From NCBI GenBank assembly GCA_934541205.1, contig CAKTDK010000031.1, positions 1 to 14,605 on the forward strand: a stretch of DNA of 14,605 nt, written 5' to 3'. A model generated the notes under the pieces. The model was not told the origin of the DNA. It saw only the letters and a program-made list of their open reading frames with translations, and did not search any database. The stretch comes from an uncultured Eubacteriales bacterium (GTDB taxonomy: Bacteria > Bacillota > Clostridia > Oscillospirales > RGIG7773). The position numbers were made by a program, and so were the translations under genes. The number at the start of each line of letters is the position of its first letter. Positions within the stretch are counted from its first letter, which is position 1. Below, piece after piece: positions 7,410-14,487 of this stretch.

Positions 7410-7446
7410 TTATAAAAAATATCTCTGCAAAAAGATGCAGAGATAT
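7410..7446 (-). terminator. Intrinsic terminator inside the hyd operon leader (candidate attenuator)
   Basis: A perfect 10-bp stem pairs 7437-7446 with 7419-7428 (ATATCTCTGC and GCAGAGATAT on the minus strand) around an eight-base loop, followed by TTTTTTATA and more T-rich sequence. The regulator's ATG is only 30 bases further on and no promoter fits between. The promoter at 7562-7590 therefore reads into the hairpin, and the hyd genes are expressed only by reading through it, or from an upstream unit. It also lies on the path of radC readthrough. Confidence 0.75.
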
Positions 7447-7555
7447 GGTTTTACAAAGTATTTTAGACGCCTTGCTGTCAGGAAACACCTTACATATCAG
7501 AACAATCACCTTTTTGTTAATCTTTGCTGTTCGAAAAAATCGTCCAGCTCAGACT
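7447..7555 (-). promoter_or_regulatory. Structured 5' leader of the hydrogenase-maturation operon, class unknown
   Basis: This is the part of the transcript before the terminator. It begins with a hairpin at 7526-7548: GCTG pairs with CAGC and CGA with TCG, with a GA/AA internal loop between. AACAA and TTGTT can then form a small hairpin. Further along, GATATG (7493-7498) is complementary to CATATC (7442-7447) at the foot of the terminator, which could make an alternative fold. CAAAG and CTTTG could close the central part. I compared it by eye with T-box, c-di-GMP-I, fluoride, THF, ZTP and Mn2+ consensus elements and saw no match. Whether it senses anything is inference. Confidence 0.4.
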
Positions 7556-7561
7556 ATATAT

Positions 7562-7590
7562 AATATACCACTTTTACATAAAAATATCAA
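7562..7590 (-). promoter_or_regulatory. Promoter of the TM1266-hydG-hydF operon
   Basis: On the minus strand, TTGATA (7585-7590) and TATATT (7562-7567) are 17 bases apart, starting eight bases past the radC stop. Transcription would begin at about 7555, leaving a leader of roughly 165 nt before the regulator's ATG. Confidence 0.7.
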
Positions 7591-7597
7591 TATTTTT

Positions 7598-8263
7598 TTA
7601 AAATGCTATATTGCTGTCTTTAAAAGATACAAATTCATTATCTGAAACAACGAGATGGTCATAAAGCTTTGCATTAACAAGCCTTAAAGCGTCGGATAAA
7701 GCCCTTGTAGAATTTATATCATCTGTAGACGGAAGAGCAATTCCACCTGGATGATTATGAGCTATAACTACATTTACTGCATTATATTTTAAAACTCCGT
7801 CGATTATTTTTCTAAAATCCATAGAAACATTGGTTAAACTTCCTTTTGCAGCAAATTCAGATCCAAGCAGGTTATTTTTTATATCAAGATACATAACAAA
7901 CACCCGTTCTTCATTTATACCCACAAATCTCGGCAATATGTAATTGCCCAAATCGCTGCTTGTAATAAATAACTTATATTTGTATTTATCTGTCATATAT
8001 ACTCTTGCTAAAGACGGTATAAGCTTTATAAGCGTAGCTACGTTATCGCCTACTCCGGGTACTTTTGTAAGCTGAGAATAAGGAGCGTCAAACACAGCGG
8101 ACAAGCTTCCGAAAGTATCTATAAGATTATGAGCGATTTCATTTGTATCTTTTTGAGGTATTCCAAAAAACAATAATAATTCAAGAATATTATGTTTATC
8201 AAAACCGTCCAGATCTTGTTCCAAAAACCGTCTTTTCAATCTTTGTCTATGTCCGTTGTGCAT
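7598..8263 (-). CDS. radC: RadC-family JAB/MPN-domain protein
   Basis: The 221-residue protein has an N-terminal helical UPF0758 region with a helix-hairpin-helix stretch (LTKVPGVGDNVATLIKLI, about residues 65-82). A C-terminal JAMM metalloprotease-like domain follows, with His169-Asn-His171-Pro and Ser179-xx-Asp182, plus an upstream Glu in GSEFAAKGS that fits the catalytic acid. RadC was named for repair, but that role is not secure in the family; many members are encoded on mobile DNA or near the cell-shape genes in Firmicutes. An in-frame TTG precedes the ATG by one codon; the ATG is preferred, with TAGG five bases and GAGG nine bases before it. It is the last gene of the cdaA run, 16 bases after pyrE. 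No convincing terminator follows it before the hyd promoter. Confidence 0.9.
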   Translation of the reverse strand: MHNGHRQRLKRRFLEQDLDGFDKHNILELLLFFGIPQKDTNEIAHNLIDTFGSLSAVFDAPYSQLTKVPGVGDNVATLIKLIPSLARVYMTDKYKYKLFITSSDLGNYILPRFVGINEERVFVMYLDIKNNLLGSEFAAKGSLTNVSMDFRKIIDGVLKYNAVNVVIAHNHPGGIALPSTDDINSTRALSDALRLVNAKLYDHLVVSDNEFVSFKDSNIAF

Positions 8264-8279
8264 CAAAACCTACCTCAAA

Positions 8280-8855
8280 TCATTTTATTTTTCGGCTTCC
8301 CGGTTTAACCAAAGGAACGTCCTTCTGACAAATAGGACAATTTTCTCTTTCATAAGACTCTACTTCCATTGACAAAACAGCGTCAAAAGGAACTCCAAAA
8401 TCTATTTTTCCGCCTGTTCTGTCTACTATACAGCCTATGCCTACAACGTCTGCTCCCATACCTTTTACAAGTTCAAGAACCTCTTTAATAGACCCTCCTG
8501 TAGTTACAACATCCTCAACAAGAAGTACTTTCTGTCCTTCTTTTATGGAAAAACCTCTTCTTAATGTCATTTTGCCATCTTCACGCTCGGTAAAGAAATT
8601 TTCACATTTTAAATGTCTTGAAACCTCATAAGCCATTTGTACAGCTCCCATAGCAGGACCTATAACTATTTCTACACCCTTATCTTTATATTTGTCTGCA
8701 AGCTCTTTGCATAAAGGCTCGGCGTATTTTGTATTTCTAAATATTTTTGCACACTGAAGATATTTTGCGCTGTGTCTTCCCGAAGTAAGAAGAAAATGGC
8801 CTTCAAGCAAAACTTCAGCTTCTTTTAAAATATCAATTATTTCATCTCTTGTCAT
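8280..8855 (-). CDS. pyrE: Orotate phosphoribosyltransferase PyrE
   Basis: PyrE joins orotate to PRPP to make OMP in pyrimidine synthesis. The 191-residue protein starts with the typical helix and GHFLLTSGRHS segment (residues 19-29). It has the PRPP-binding loop VEDVVTTGGS at 113-122 and an acidic/basic hood region FTEREDGKMTLRRG near 88-101. The C-terminus carries CPIC (Cys173, Cys176), a feature of the longer clostridial-type PyrE and perhaps metal-binding. An in-frame TTG at 8861 with GGAG four bases upstream is an alternative start; the ATG at 8855 has a ten-base spacing and fits the family start better, but the choice is not certain. It lies 18 bases after the RseC-like gene. Other pyrimidine genes are not in the window, so it stands apart from a pyr operon. 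Confidence 0.95.
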   Translation of the reverse strand: MTRDEIIDILKEAEVLLEGHFLLTSGRHSAKYLQCAKIFRNTKYAEPLCKELADKYKDKGVEIVIGPAMGAVQMAYEVSRHLKCENFFTEREDGKMTLRRGFSIKEGQKVLLVEDVVTTGGSIKEVLELVKGMGADVVGIGCIVDRTGGKIDFGVPFDAVLSMEVESYERENCPICQKDVPLVKPGSRKIK

Positions 8856-8873
8856 TATCAAAATTCTCCTTTT

Positions 8874-9293
8874 CTATTTACCGTTTATTTCTTCAAAAGA
8901 TTTTACTATTCTGATTACGGTATTCTGCGTATTATTTTTATATTTTCTGTTTTCATATATTATAAAACAAATATATAAACTTATCAATATCAATATCAAA
9001 ATCCCTTTTAAAAGACTGTTTCCCGAAAAAGAAAATATAACAGCGGAAAAAATCAAAATTATTACGGGAATAAGATAGACTGTAACCGCAAGGCCCATTA
9101 CCTTTTTTGTAGAAGCATATACTTCAACTATATCACCCGATTTTGCTTTTGCTTTATTTTCTGCTTTTGCAGTAACGGAGGATACTTTGCATCCTGCGCA
9201 GTCTTCACATTTTCCTGTGCAGGCAGATTCTTTAAAAACTTCAATCGTAGCCGTATTTCCGTTTATTTCTTTTACTTTACCTAATGTCGTCAT
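8874..9293 (-). CDS. RseC/MucC-like (SoxR-reducing system) redox membrane protein
   Basis: This 139-residue protein has a soluble N-terminal beta domain with four clustered cysteines (Cys25, Cys29, Cys32, Cys35 in CTGKCEDCAGC), a likely Fe-S or metal site. Two membrane helices follow at about residues 66-89 and 94-113, then a short basic cytosolic tail. This is the RseC family layout. In enterobacteria RseC works with the Rnf complex to reduce SoxR; in clostridia the partner is unknown. It follows the COG2509 flavoprotein gene by 12 bases, with AAAGGA at normal spacing, so a shared redox role is likely but inferred. Confidence 0.85.
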   Translation of the reverse strand: MTTLGKVKEINGNTATIEVFKESACTGKCEDCAGCKVSSVTAKAENKAKAKSGDIVEVYASTKKVMGLAVTVYLIPVIILIFSAVIFSFSGNSLLKGILILILISLYICFIIYENRKYKNNTQNTVIRIVKSFEEINGK

Positions 9294-9305
9294 TTTTTAT
9301 ATCCT

Positions 9306-10886
9306 TTATAATTCAGCATTTGAATACTTTGAAATTATTTTTTCCGATACCTTTATACCGTCAACCGCAGCGCTTACTATTCCTCCGGCATATCCTGCTC
9401 CTTCTCCGCAAGGATATAAATCCTTTATATCAATACTTTCCATATCTTCATTTCTTAAAATTCTTAAAGGCGCCGAAGTTCTGGTTTCCACTCCTGTCAA
9501 AACCGCGTCTTTTTGCCCGAAACACTCCATTTTATAAGAAAACTCATTTAATCCTTTTTTCAGCATTAAGCATATATCAGAAGAAAAAATTTCATTAAAA
9601 TCGGAAAACATCGTATTTCCGGTATAACTGGGCTTTACCTTTCCAAAACCGGAAGAGACTGCGCCGTTTAAAAAATCTCCGGTAAGTTGACAGGGAGCGC
9701 TGTAGCTTTTTCTTCCGGCAATAAAAGCTTTCCGTTCAAGTCTTTGCTGAAACTTCATTCCGTCAAGCGGATTTTTTCCGAATATTGAAGAATCAACATT
9801 TACCACAACTGCGCTGTTTGCATTTTTTCCGTCACGTAAAAAATTGCTCATTCCGTTTACAACAACAGTATTTTCTTCAGAAGCCGCCGCAACTACCGTT
9901 CCTCCGGGACACATACAAAAGGTATATACTCCTCTACCGTTCTCCCTGTAAGAAAGCTGATATTCACCTTTTGGAAGGTTTTTATTATCATAAAAATCTC
10001 CGTACAACGATTTATTTACGTCTTCCTGCAAATGTTCTATCCGAAATCCCACAGAAAATGTTTTGGAAGTCATACTTATTTTTTTATCAAAAAGAGTTTT
10101 ATATAAATCTCTTGCACTGTGCCCTACTGCAAGCACCAATACGGAACCTTCAATACTTCCGGCAGAGGTTTTAATTTTCGTAATCATTTCGTCTTTTATA
10201 TCAAAATCACAAAATTTTGTATTAAATAAAAACTTACCACCTTTTGAAATTATATATTCTCTCATTTTTACAACAATATCTTTTAAAAGATCTGTTCCAA
10301 TATGAGGTTTTGATTTATATAATATTTCTTCAGGAGCTCCGAAAGAATAAAGCGTTTCAAGAACATAATTACATAAAGAATCGTTTATTCTTGTAGTAAG
10401 TTTTCCGTCTGAATATGTTCCGGCGCCGCCTTCTCCGAATTGCACATTGTTTTCGGGATTTAAAATTCCTTTTTTCCAAAACTCATTTACGGCATTGTCT
10501 CTTTCGGAGATTTTTCCCCCGCGTTCAATAATCAAAGGCTTATATCCATTTTTTGCAAGTTCATAGGCGCAGAACATTCCCGCTGGACCAAACCCGACTA
10601 TTACAGGTCTGTTTTTTAATTTTTTATCTCCTTGTATCAATACCCTTTTTTTATTTTCATAAAAAGTAATATTTTTCAAAGGGTATTTTTTTACAAAACC
10701 TTTTTCATCATCCAGTATAATACCTACAGAATAAACATAGGAAAAATTTTTTCCTCTTGCGTCAAGAGATTTCTTTTTGATAAAAATTTTATCAATACCG
10801 TTATAACGATATTTCTTTTTTATATCGTCAATAACTTCTTCATTTGTAACATCTATAGGCTTTTTTATATTATTTATAACTATCAT
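9306..10886 (-). CDS. FAD-dependent dehydrogenase of the COG2509 family
   Basis: The 526-residue protein is a soluble flavoprotein of the uncharacterised COG2509 group. A short N-terminal domain (1-90) is followed by the FAD-binding GFGPAG at 98-103, the ribose-binding acid in IIERGG (Glu121), a glycine-rich FGEGGAGTYSDGKL at about 150-163, and a C-terminal GEGAGYAGGIVSAA that closes on the flavin. The substrate is unknown. Most of these proteins are found in anaerobes. The ATG is three bases past the cdaR stop (TAA ATT ATG) and no Shine-Dalgarno sequence is visible; the N-terminus MIVINNIK fits the family, so translation probably depends on coupling to cdaR. Its neighbours are c-di-AMP genes upstream and the RseC-like protein downstream. 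Confidence 0.92.
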   Translation of the reverse strand: MIVINNIKKPIDVTNEEVIDDIKKKYRYNGIDKIFIKKKSLDARGKNFSYVYSVGIILDDEKGFVKKYPLKNITFYENKKRVLIQGDKKLKNRPVIVGFGPAGMFCAYELAKNGYKPLIIERGGKISERDNAVNEFWKKGILNPENNVQFGEGGAGTYSDGKLTTRINDSLCNYVLETLYSFGAPEEILYKSKPHIGTDLLKDIVVKMREYIISKGGKFLFNTKFCDFDIKDEMITKIKTSAGSIEGSVLVLAVGHSARDLYKTLFDKKISMTSKTFSVGFRIEHLQEDVNKSLYGDFYDNKNLPKGEYQLSYRENGRGVYTFCMCPGGTVVAAASEENTVVVNGMSNFLRDGKNANSAVVVNVDSSIFGKNPLDGMKFQQRLERKAFIAGRKSYSAPCQLTGDFLNGAVSSGFGKVKPSYTGNTMFSDFNEIFSSDICLMLKKGLNEFSYKMECFGQKDAVLTGVETRTSAPLRILRNEDMESIDIKDLYPCGEGAGYAGGIVSAAVDGIKVSEKIISKYSNAEL

Positions 10887-10889
10887 AAT

Positions 10890-12140
10890 TTATTCTGCGT
10901 CAACGATAACATTATATTTTCCAACCGTTCCCACTAAATAATTATCAGGATATTTTATAGAAACGGATACCTGGTTTTTACCTCTGACAAGTTCTTTGCC
11001 TTTTAAATCTACCGTAACGGAAATATTACCGCTGTTTAATTTATCTATATATTCCTGAGTGCCTCTTACATTTACCGTAAGACTTTCCGTTTCAACACGG
11101 CAATTTTGACCCGAAGGCGGATTTATTATATTAAAAGTATTTACTTCAAAGCTTTTTGTAACCACATTCTTGTTTTCAACCTTAACCGATACCTTTTGTA
11201 CCTTTTCAACATTAATAAGCTCGTTTGCCAAAGTAACATTCATCTCAAAGGTAGCCACATCGGGTATTGTAGACATATCTATAACGTCAAGAAGTATCTG
11301 ATTTAAATTTGCAAGCTGAGATTCGCTTCCCGCAACCTTTATCTCAGAGGGATTTATTGTAACAAGAGCAAATTTAGAATCATTTCCTCCCGAGCTGTTT
11401 ACCAAATTTACAGCCAGCGGAACAGTTTTATACTTATAAACAGGAATTTTTACGTCTACTTTGTCATAATCCACTGTAATAACAGGATTGCTTATTTCCT
11501 CATCGCTTACAGATACAAAAGTATATTTTGCACTTGCAGATATTGTTTCTTTCTGATCCGTAACATCAATAACGCATCTTGCTGACATTATTTTATTAAG
11601 TATTGTGGCAGGTCCTGTTATTTCTATATATAAGGGAGATACGGTTATTTCTTCATTGCTTATAAAGAAGTCGTCACTTATAGTTCCAGTAGTTACAACC
11701 TTTACAGGTATCTGCTGAGTATCCTTTTTATCAAATTCAACACTTATTTTAGGCCTATCGTTTGATAAAGCCACTCCCTCTACGGGAAAACTTACGTCAA
11801 CGGGAATACTGTATGTTCCCTCCTTGTTAACCGCACTGTAGTCGGCAACGGCTTTAATTTCAGATTTCATTGTAGAAAGCTTCATAAGCTCCTGTCTTTT
11901 GCCAGTTACAGTAATATTCACATAATGCTTTTTATTTGAGGTAAGCATAAGTCCTTCGTTTTCAGGAACAGAATCTGTGATAGAAGTATCTACTTCAATA
12001 GCAGAAAAAGTTTGCTGTATCTCAGAATTTTGAGTGGTGGTGACAAAAAACCAAAGTCCGAAAGAAATTAATATTGATAATATAAATAAAAAAATATTGC
12101 TTTTTCCGGCCTTTTTAAGTGAGGCTAAAAATTTTTTCAT
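10890..12140 (-). CDS. cdaR: YbbR-domain regulator of c-di-AMP synthase, CdaR
   Basis: The 416-residue protein has one N-terminal membrane helix (about residues 15-34) and a large outward-facing part built of about four YbbR repeats, seen as recurring beta-rich stretches such as YVNITVTGKR, LYIEITGPAT, EIKVAGSESQ and LTVNVRGTQE. CdaR binds the membrane c-di-AMP synthase CdaA and adjusts its activity, probably from outside the membrane. An upstream ATG at 12158 adds six residues but has no ribosome site; the ATG at 12140 overlaps the cdaA stop as ATGA and has GGGGTGTG upstream, so it is chosen. The four-base overlap implies coupled translation with cdaA. The commonly adjacent glmM gene is absent; a COG2509 flavoprotein follows instead. 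Confidence 0.93.
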   Translation of the reverse strand: MKKFLASLKKAGKSNIFLFILSILISFGLWFFVTTTQNSEIQQTFSAIEVDTSITDSVPENEGLMLTSNKKHYVNITVTGKRQELMKLSTMKSEIKAVADYSAVNKEGTYSIPVDVSFPVEGVALSNDRPKISVEFDKKDTQQIPVKVVTTGTISDDFFISNEEITVSPLYIEITGPATILNKIMSARCVIDVTDQKETISASAKYTFVSVSDEEISNPVITVDYDKVDVKIPVYKYKTVPLAVNLVNSSGGNDSKFALVTINPSEIKVAGSESQLANLNQILLDVIDMSTIPDVATFEMNVTLANELINVEKVQKVSVKVENKNVVTKSFEVNTFNIINPPSGQNCRVETESLTVNVRGTQEYIDKLNSGNISVTVDLKGKELVRGKNQVSVSIKYPDNYLVGTVGKYNVIVDAE

Positions 12141-13003
12141 TTTTCTTTCACACCCCATCTGATTTTTTTCTTTTTGTTTTTTTCTTCTTCCTCAGTTTCC
12201 GTTATCAAATACTTGGGAAGCGCGGCCTTTAAAGATTCAACCGTCAAATTTCTTTTTAAAACTCCGTCTGTCGCCAATGATATTTTTCCGGTTTCTTCAG
12301 AAACGATTATAACAATACTGTCCGAATTTTCAGAAAGCCCGAGACCTGCTCTATGTCTCGTACCAAGCTGAAGACTTATATTCTGATTTTCCGAAAGAGG
12401 CAGAAAACATCCCGCCGCATAAAGCCTGTTATTTCTTATTATCATAGCTCCATCATGCAAAGGAGAATTAGGGAAAAATACGTTGCATATCATCTGCATC
12501 GAAGGCTCGCTGTCAATTATCGTTCCCGTCTTAATTATATCTCCGAGCTTAGTCTGCCTTTCAAACGCTATTAACGCTCCGGTTTTTGTCTCAGAAAAAT
12601 ATTTACAGCTTGAAATAACCGCGTCTATAGTATCTATTGTTTGTTTAGTATCATCTTCACCCGAAAATTTAAATATATTAAATTTTCCAAGCCTTGTCCG
12701 TCCCACCTTATCAAGGGTTCTTCTAAGTTCAGGCTGAAATACAACAAGAACAACAAAAAATCCGTATTGAATTGTATAACGCAAAATATAATTCAAAGTT
12801 TCAAGCTGAACCCAATCAGATATCCATAATAATACGATAAAAAACAAAACGCCTTTAATAAGCTGCTGAGCCCTTGTTTCTCTTATAATCTTTGTAAGTT
12901 TATATATAAGATAAGCAACTATGGCAATATCCAGCATATCTTTCAAATGAATGGTATCAAAAAAAGCAATTATATACTGCCAGACTGAAGTTATAAATTC
13001 CAT
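12137..13003 (-). CDS. cdaA: Membrane diadenylate cyclase CdaA (c-di-AMP synthase)
   Basis: CdaA condenses two ATP into cyclic di-AMP, which controls potassium and osmolyte balance and cell-wall stability. The 288-residue protein starts with three membrane helices (about residues 23-40, 48-63 and 71-90), then a DAC (DisA_N) domain with the catalytic DGA at 184-186 and the ATP-contacting GTRHR at 214-218. Both motifs are intact. The C-terminus has a very charged tail: four Glu in a row, then four Lys in a row near residues 272-280. AAGGAGGAG precedes the ATG at good spacing, a very strong ribosome site. It heads the packed run cdaA-cdaR-flavoprotein-rseC-pyrE-radC. Confidence 0.96.
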   Translation of the reverse strand: MEFITSVWQYIIAFFDTIHLKDMLDIAIVAYLIYKLTKIIRETRAQQLIKGVLFFIVLLWISDWVQLETLNYILRYTIQYGFFVVLVVFQPELRRTLDKVGRTRLGKFNIFKFSGEDDTKQTIDTIDAVISSCKYFSETKTGALIAFERQTKLGDIIKTGTIIDSEPSMQMICNVFFPNSPLHDGAMIIRNNRLYAAGCFLPLSENQNISLQLGTRHRAGLGLSENSDSIVIIVSEETGKISLATDGVLKRNLTVESLKAALPKYLITETEEEEKNKKKKIRWGVKEK

Positions 13004-13039
13004 ACTGCTCCTCCTTAAGCTTGTTTTTGTTTAAATCCA

Positions 13040-13065
13040 ATTATATTTTAACATACTTTCCTAAA
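13040..13065 (-). promoter_or_regulatory. Probable promoter of the cdaA operon
   Basis: A perfect TATAAT on the minus strand is at 13040-13045, in the 77-base gap before cdaA. The -35 region is only a T-rich stretch (TTATTT at 17-base spacing), a poor match. Transcription would start near 13033, about 30 bases before the ATG. Confidence 0.45.
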
Positions 13066-13080
13066 TAAAAAAACAGTTTT

Positions 13081-14466
13081 CTATAAAGACTTTTCAGCGA
13101 CCGCTATTTTATCATTTAATTTTCTCATAAACGATATAAAAAATATAACAGAAAATAAAAAAGTAAGAACGTCGGCAATACACTGTGTTATCTGTATTCC
13201 GAAAACACCTAAAAATAAGGGAAGTATCATAATCAGAGGAACAAAGAATATTCCCTGCCTTGCCGAAGAAAGGAACGTAGCCTGCCAAGACATTCCAATC
13301 ACTTGAAAAGTCATATTGCATAAAACTATCATAGGCTGCAAAGGAAGAGCAATACACTGAGCTCGAAATGCCAAAGCTCCTATCTTTATAACTTCAGCAT
13401 CATCTGCTCTGAACGCTCCGATTATCTGCGGCGCAAATATAAATCCTATAATACCTAAAGTTGTAAGAACAATAAATCCAATTTTAAAAGAAAAATTAAA
13501 AGCTTTCTTTACTCTTTTAAATTCTCCCGCACCGTAATTATATCCAACAACCGGCTGATACCCCTGGCCAAAACCTATCATAACTGAAACAATAAACATA
13601 AAAACTCTTCCCACAATAGACATAGCAGCTACAGCAGCGTCTCCGTATACCGCGGCATTGACATTAAGTGCTACCGTTGAAATACTTGCAAGGCCCTGTC
13701 TGCAAAAAGACGGTAAGCCTGTTTTTATAATATTTATATATACGCTGAACTTTCTTGAAATATTTTTTATGTTTATGCTTATAATACTCCTTTTTGAAAT
13801 ATACATAAAAAGAAGTATTAAAAAGCTTATGGCCTGACTTATTAAAGTAGCTATCGCTGCTCCTTTTATGCCAAGTTTAAAAACGTAAATAAAAATAGGA
13901 TCAAGAAAAATATTTATAATTCCTCCGCATCCCAATCCTATCATAGATAAAACTGCCTTTCCCTGGCATCTTAAAAGATTATTCATAACAAAAGACGCGC
14001 ACATCATAGGCGCACCCAAAAGTATATACATAGCATAATCTTTTGCAAAAGGAAGTATTGTTTTTGTAGAGCCTAAAAGTATCATAAGATCGTCAATAAA
14101 AACAAGTCCGAAAACAGATAATAAAATTCCGAAAAAAAGCGCGGTAAAAAATGCTGTGGATCCGGTCTCATTAGCTTTTTTATATTCTTTTTGACCCAAA
14201 AGTCTTGAATTTATACTTCCGGCCCCCATACCGAGAGTAAATCCCACCGCCTGAATTATCGCCATAAGAGAAAATACAATTCCTACAGCGCCTGCGGCTG
14301 AAGTACCAAGCTGAGAAACAAAATATGTATCCGCCATATTATATACGGAAGTTACCATCATACTTATAATGGTAGGTACAGAAAGCTTTAAAAGCAGCTT
14401 GCCCACAGGGGCTTTTGTCATTTTTTCATGCTGTTTTTGTTGCAACAAATCTAAATTTTCATCCAT
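13081..14466 (-). CDS. MATE-family multidrug/cation efflux transporter
   Basis: The 461-residue protein has the two MatE halves of about six membrane helices each. The N-terminal segment KLSVPTIISMMVTSVYNMAD (about 28-47) and AVGFTLGMGAGSINSRLLG (about 74-92) are characteristic, and the second half repeats the pattern at GLPSFCRQGLASIS and GFGQGYQPVVGYNYGAG. The family exports drugs or metabolites against sodium or proton flow; the substrate is not predictable. GGAG is six bases before the ATG. It starts 21 bases after the stop of an ABC-F gene, so the two are probably in one transcript. No convincing terminator lies between it and cdaA. Confidence 0.93.
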   Translation of the reverse strand: MDENLDLLQQKQHEKMTKAPVGKLLLKLSVPTIISMMVTSVYNMADTYFVSQLGTSAAGAVGIVFSLMAIIQAVGFTLGMGAGSINSRLLGQKEYKKANETGSTAFFTALFFGILLSVFGLVFIDDLMILLGSTKTILPFAKDYAMYILLGAPMMCASFVMNNLLRCQGKAVLSMIGLGCGGIINIFLDPIFIYVFKLGIKGAAIATLISQAISFLILLFMYISKRSIISINIKNISRKFSVYINIIKTGLPSFCRQGLASISTVALNVNAAVYGDAAVAAMSIVGRVFMFIVSVMIGFGQGYQPVVGYNYGAGEFKRVKKAFNFSFKIGFIVLTTLGIIGFIFAPQIIGAFRADDAEVIKIGALAFRAQCIALPLQPMIVLCNMTFQVIGMSWQATFLSSARQGIFFVPLIMILPLFLGVFGIQITQCIADVLTFLFSVIFFISFMRKLNDKIAVAEKSL

Positions 14467-14487
14467 ATCTCCATACCCTCTGTCTTA

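Noticed and set aside
7390..7509. N-terminal extension of the TM1266 regulator to a GTG at 7509, or a leader peptide
   Set aside because: It translates straight through the terminator hairpin, has no good ribosome site, and the family N-terminus begins at the ATG at 7389 behind GGAGGG. An open frame of 40 codons by chance is not surprising.
7447..7555. Known riboswitch or T-box in the hyd leader
   Set aside because: No T-box GGTGG-type sequence and no recognisable core of the c-di-GMP, fluoride, THF, ZTP or Mn2+ classes was seen by eye; left as an unknown leader.
7575..7600. AAAAATA-TTGA-TATTTTT hairpin as a radC terminator
   Set aside because: A pure A/T stem with no T tract after it, overlapping the -35 box of the hyd promoter.
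9284..9598. Plus-strand frames antisense to the COG2509 flavoprotein
   Set aside because: Shadow translations of a conserved gene; no ribosome site or promoter on the plus strand and no recognisable domain.
13060..13100. Terminator after the MATE gene
   Set aside because: Only a weak A/T stem with a bulge (AAAAGT against ACTGTTTT) precedes the T-run. It is too poor to call, though the T-run itself is real.
13112..13357. 81-codon minus-strand frame overlapping the MATE gene
   Set aside because: Out of frame within a conserved membrane protein; Tyr/Phe/Ser-rich shadow.
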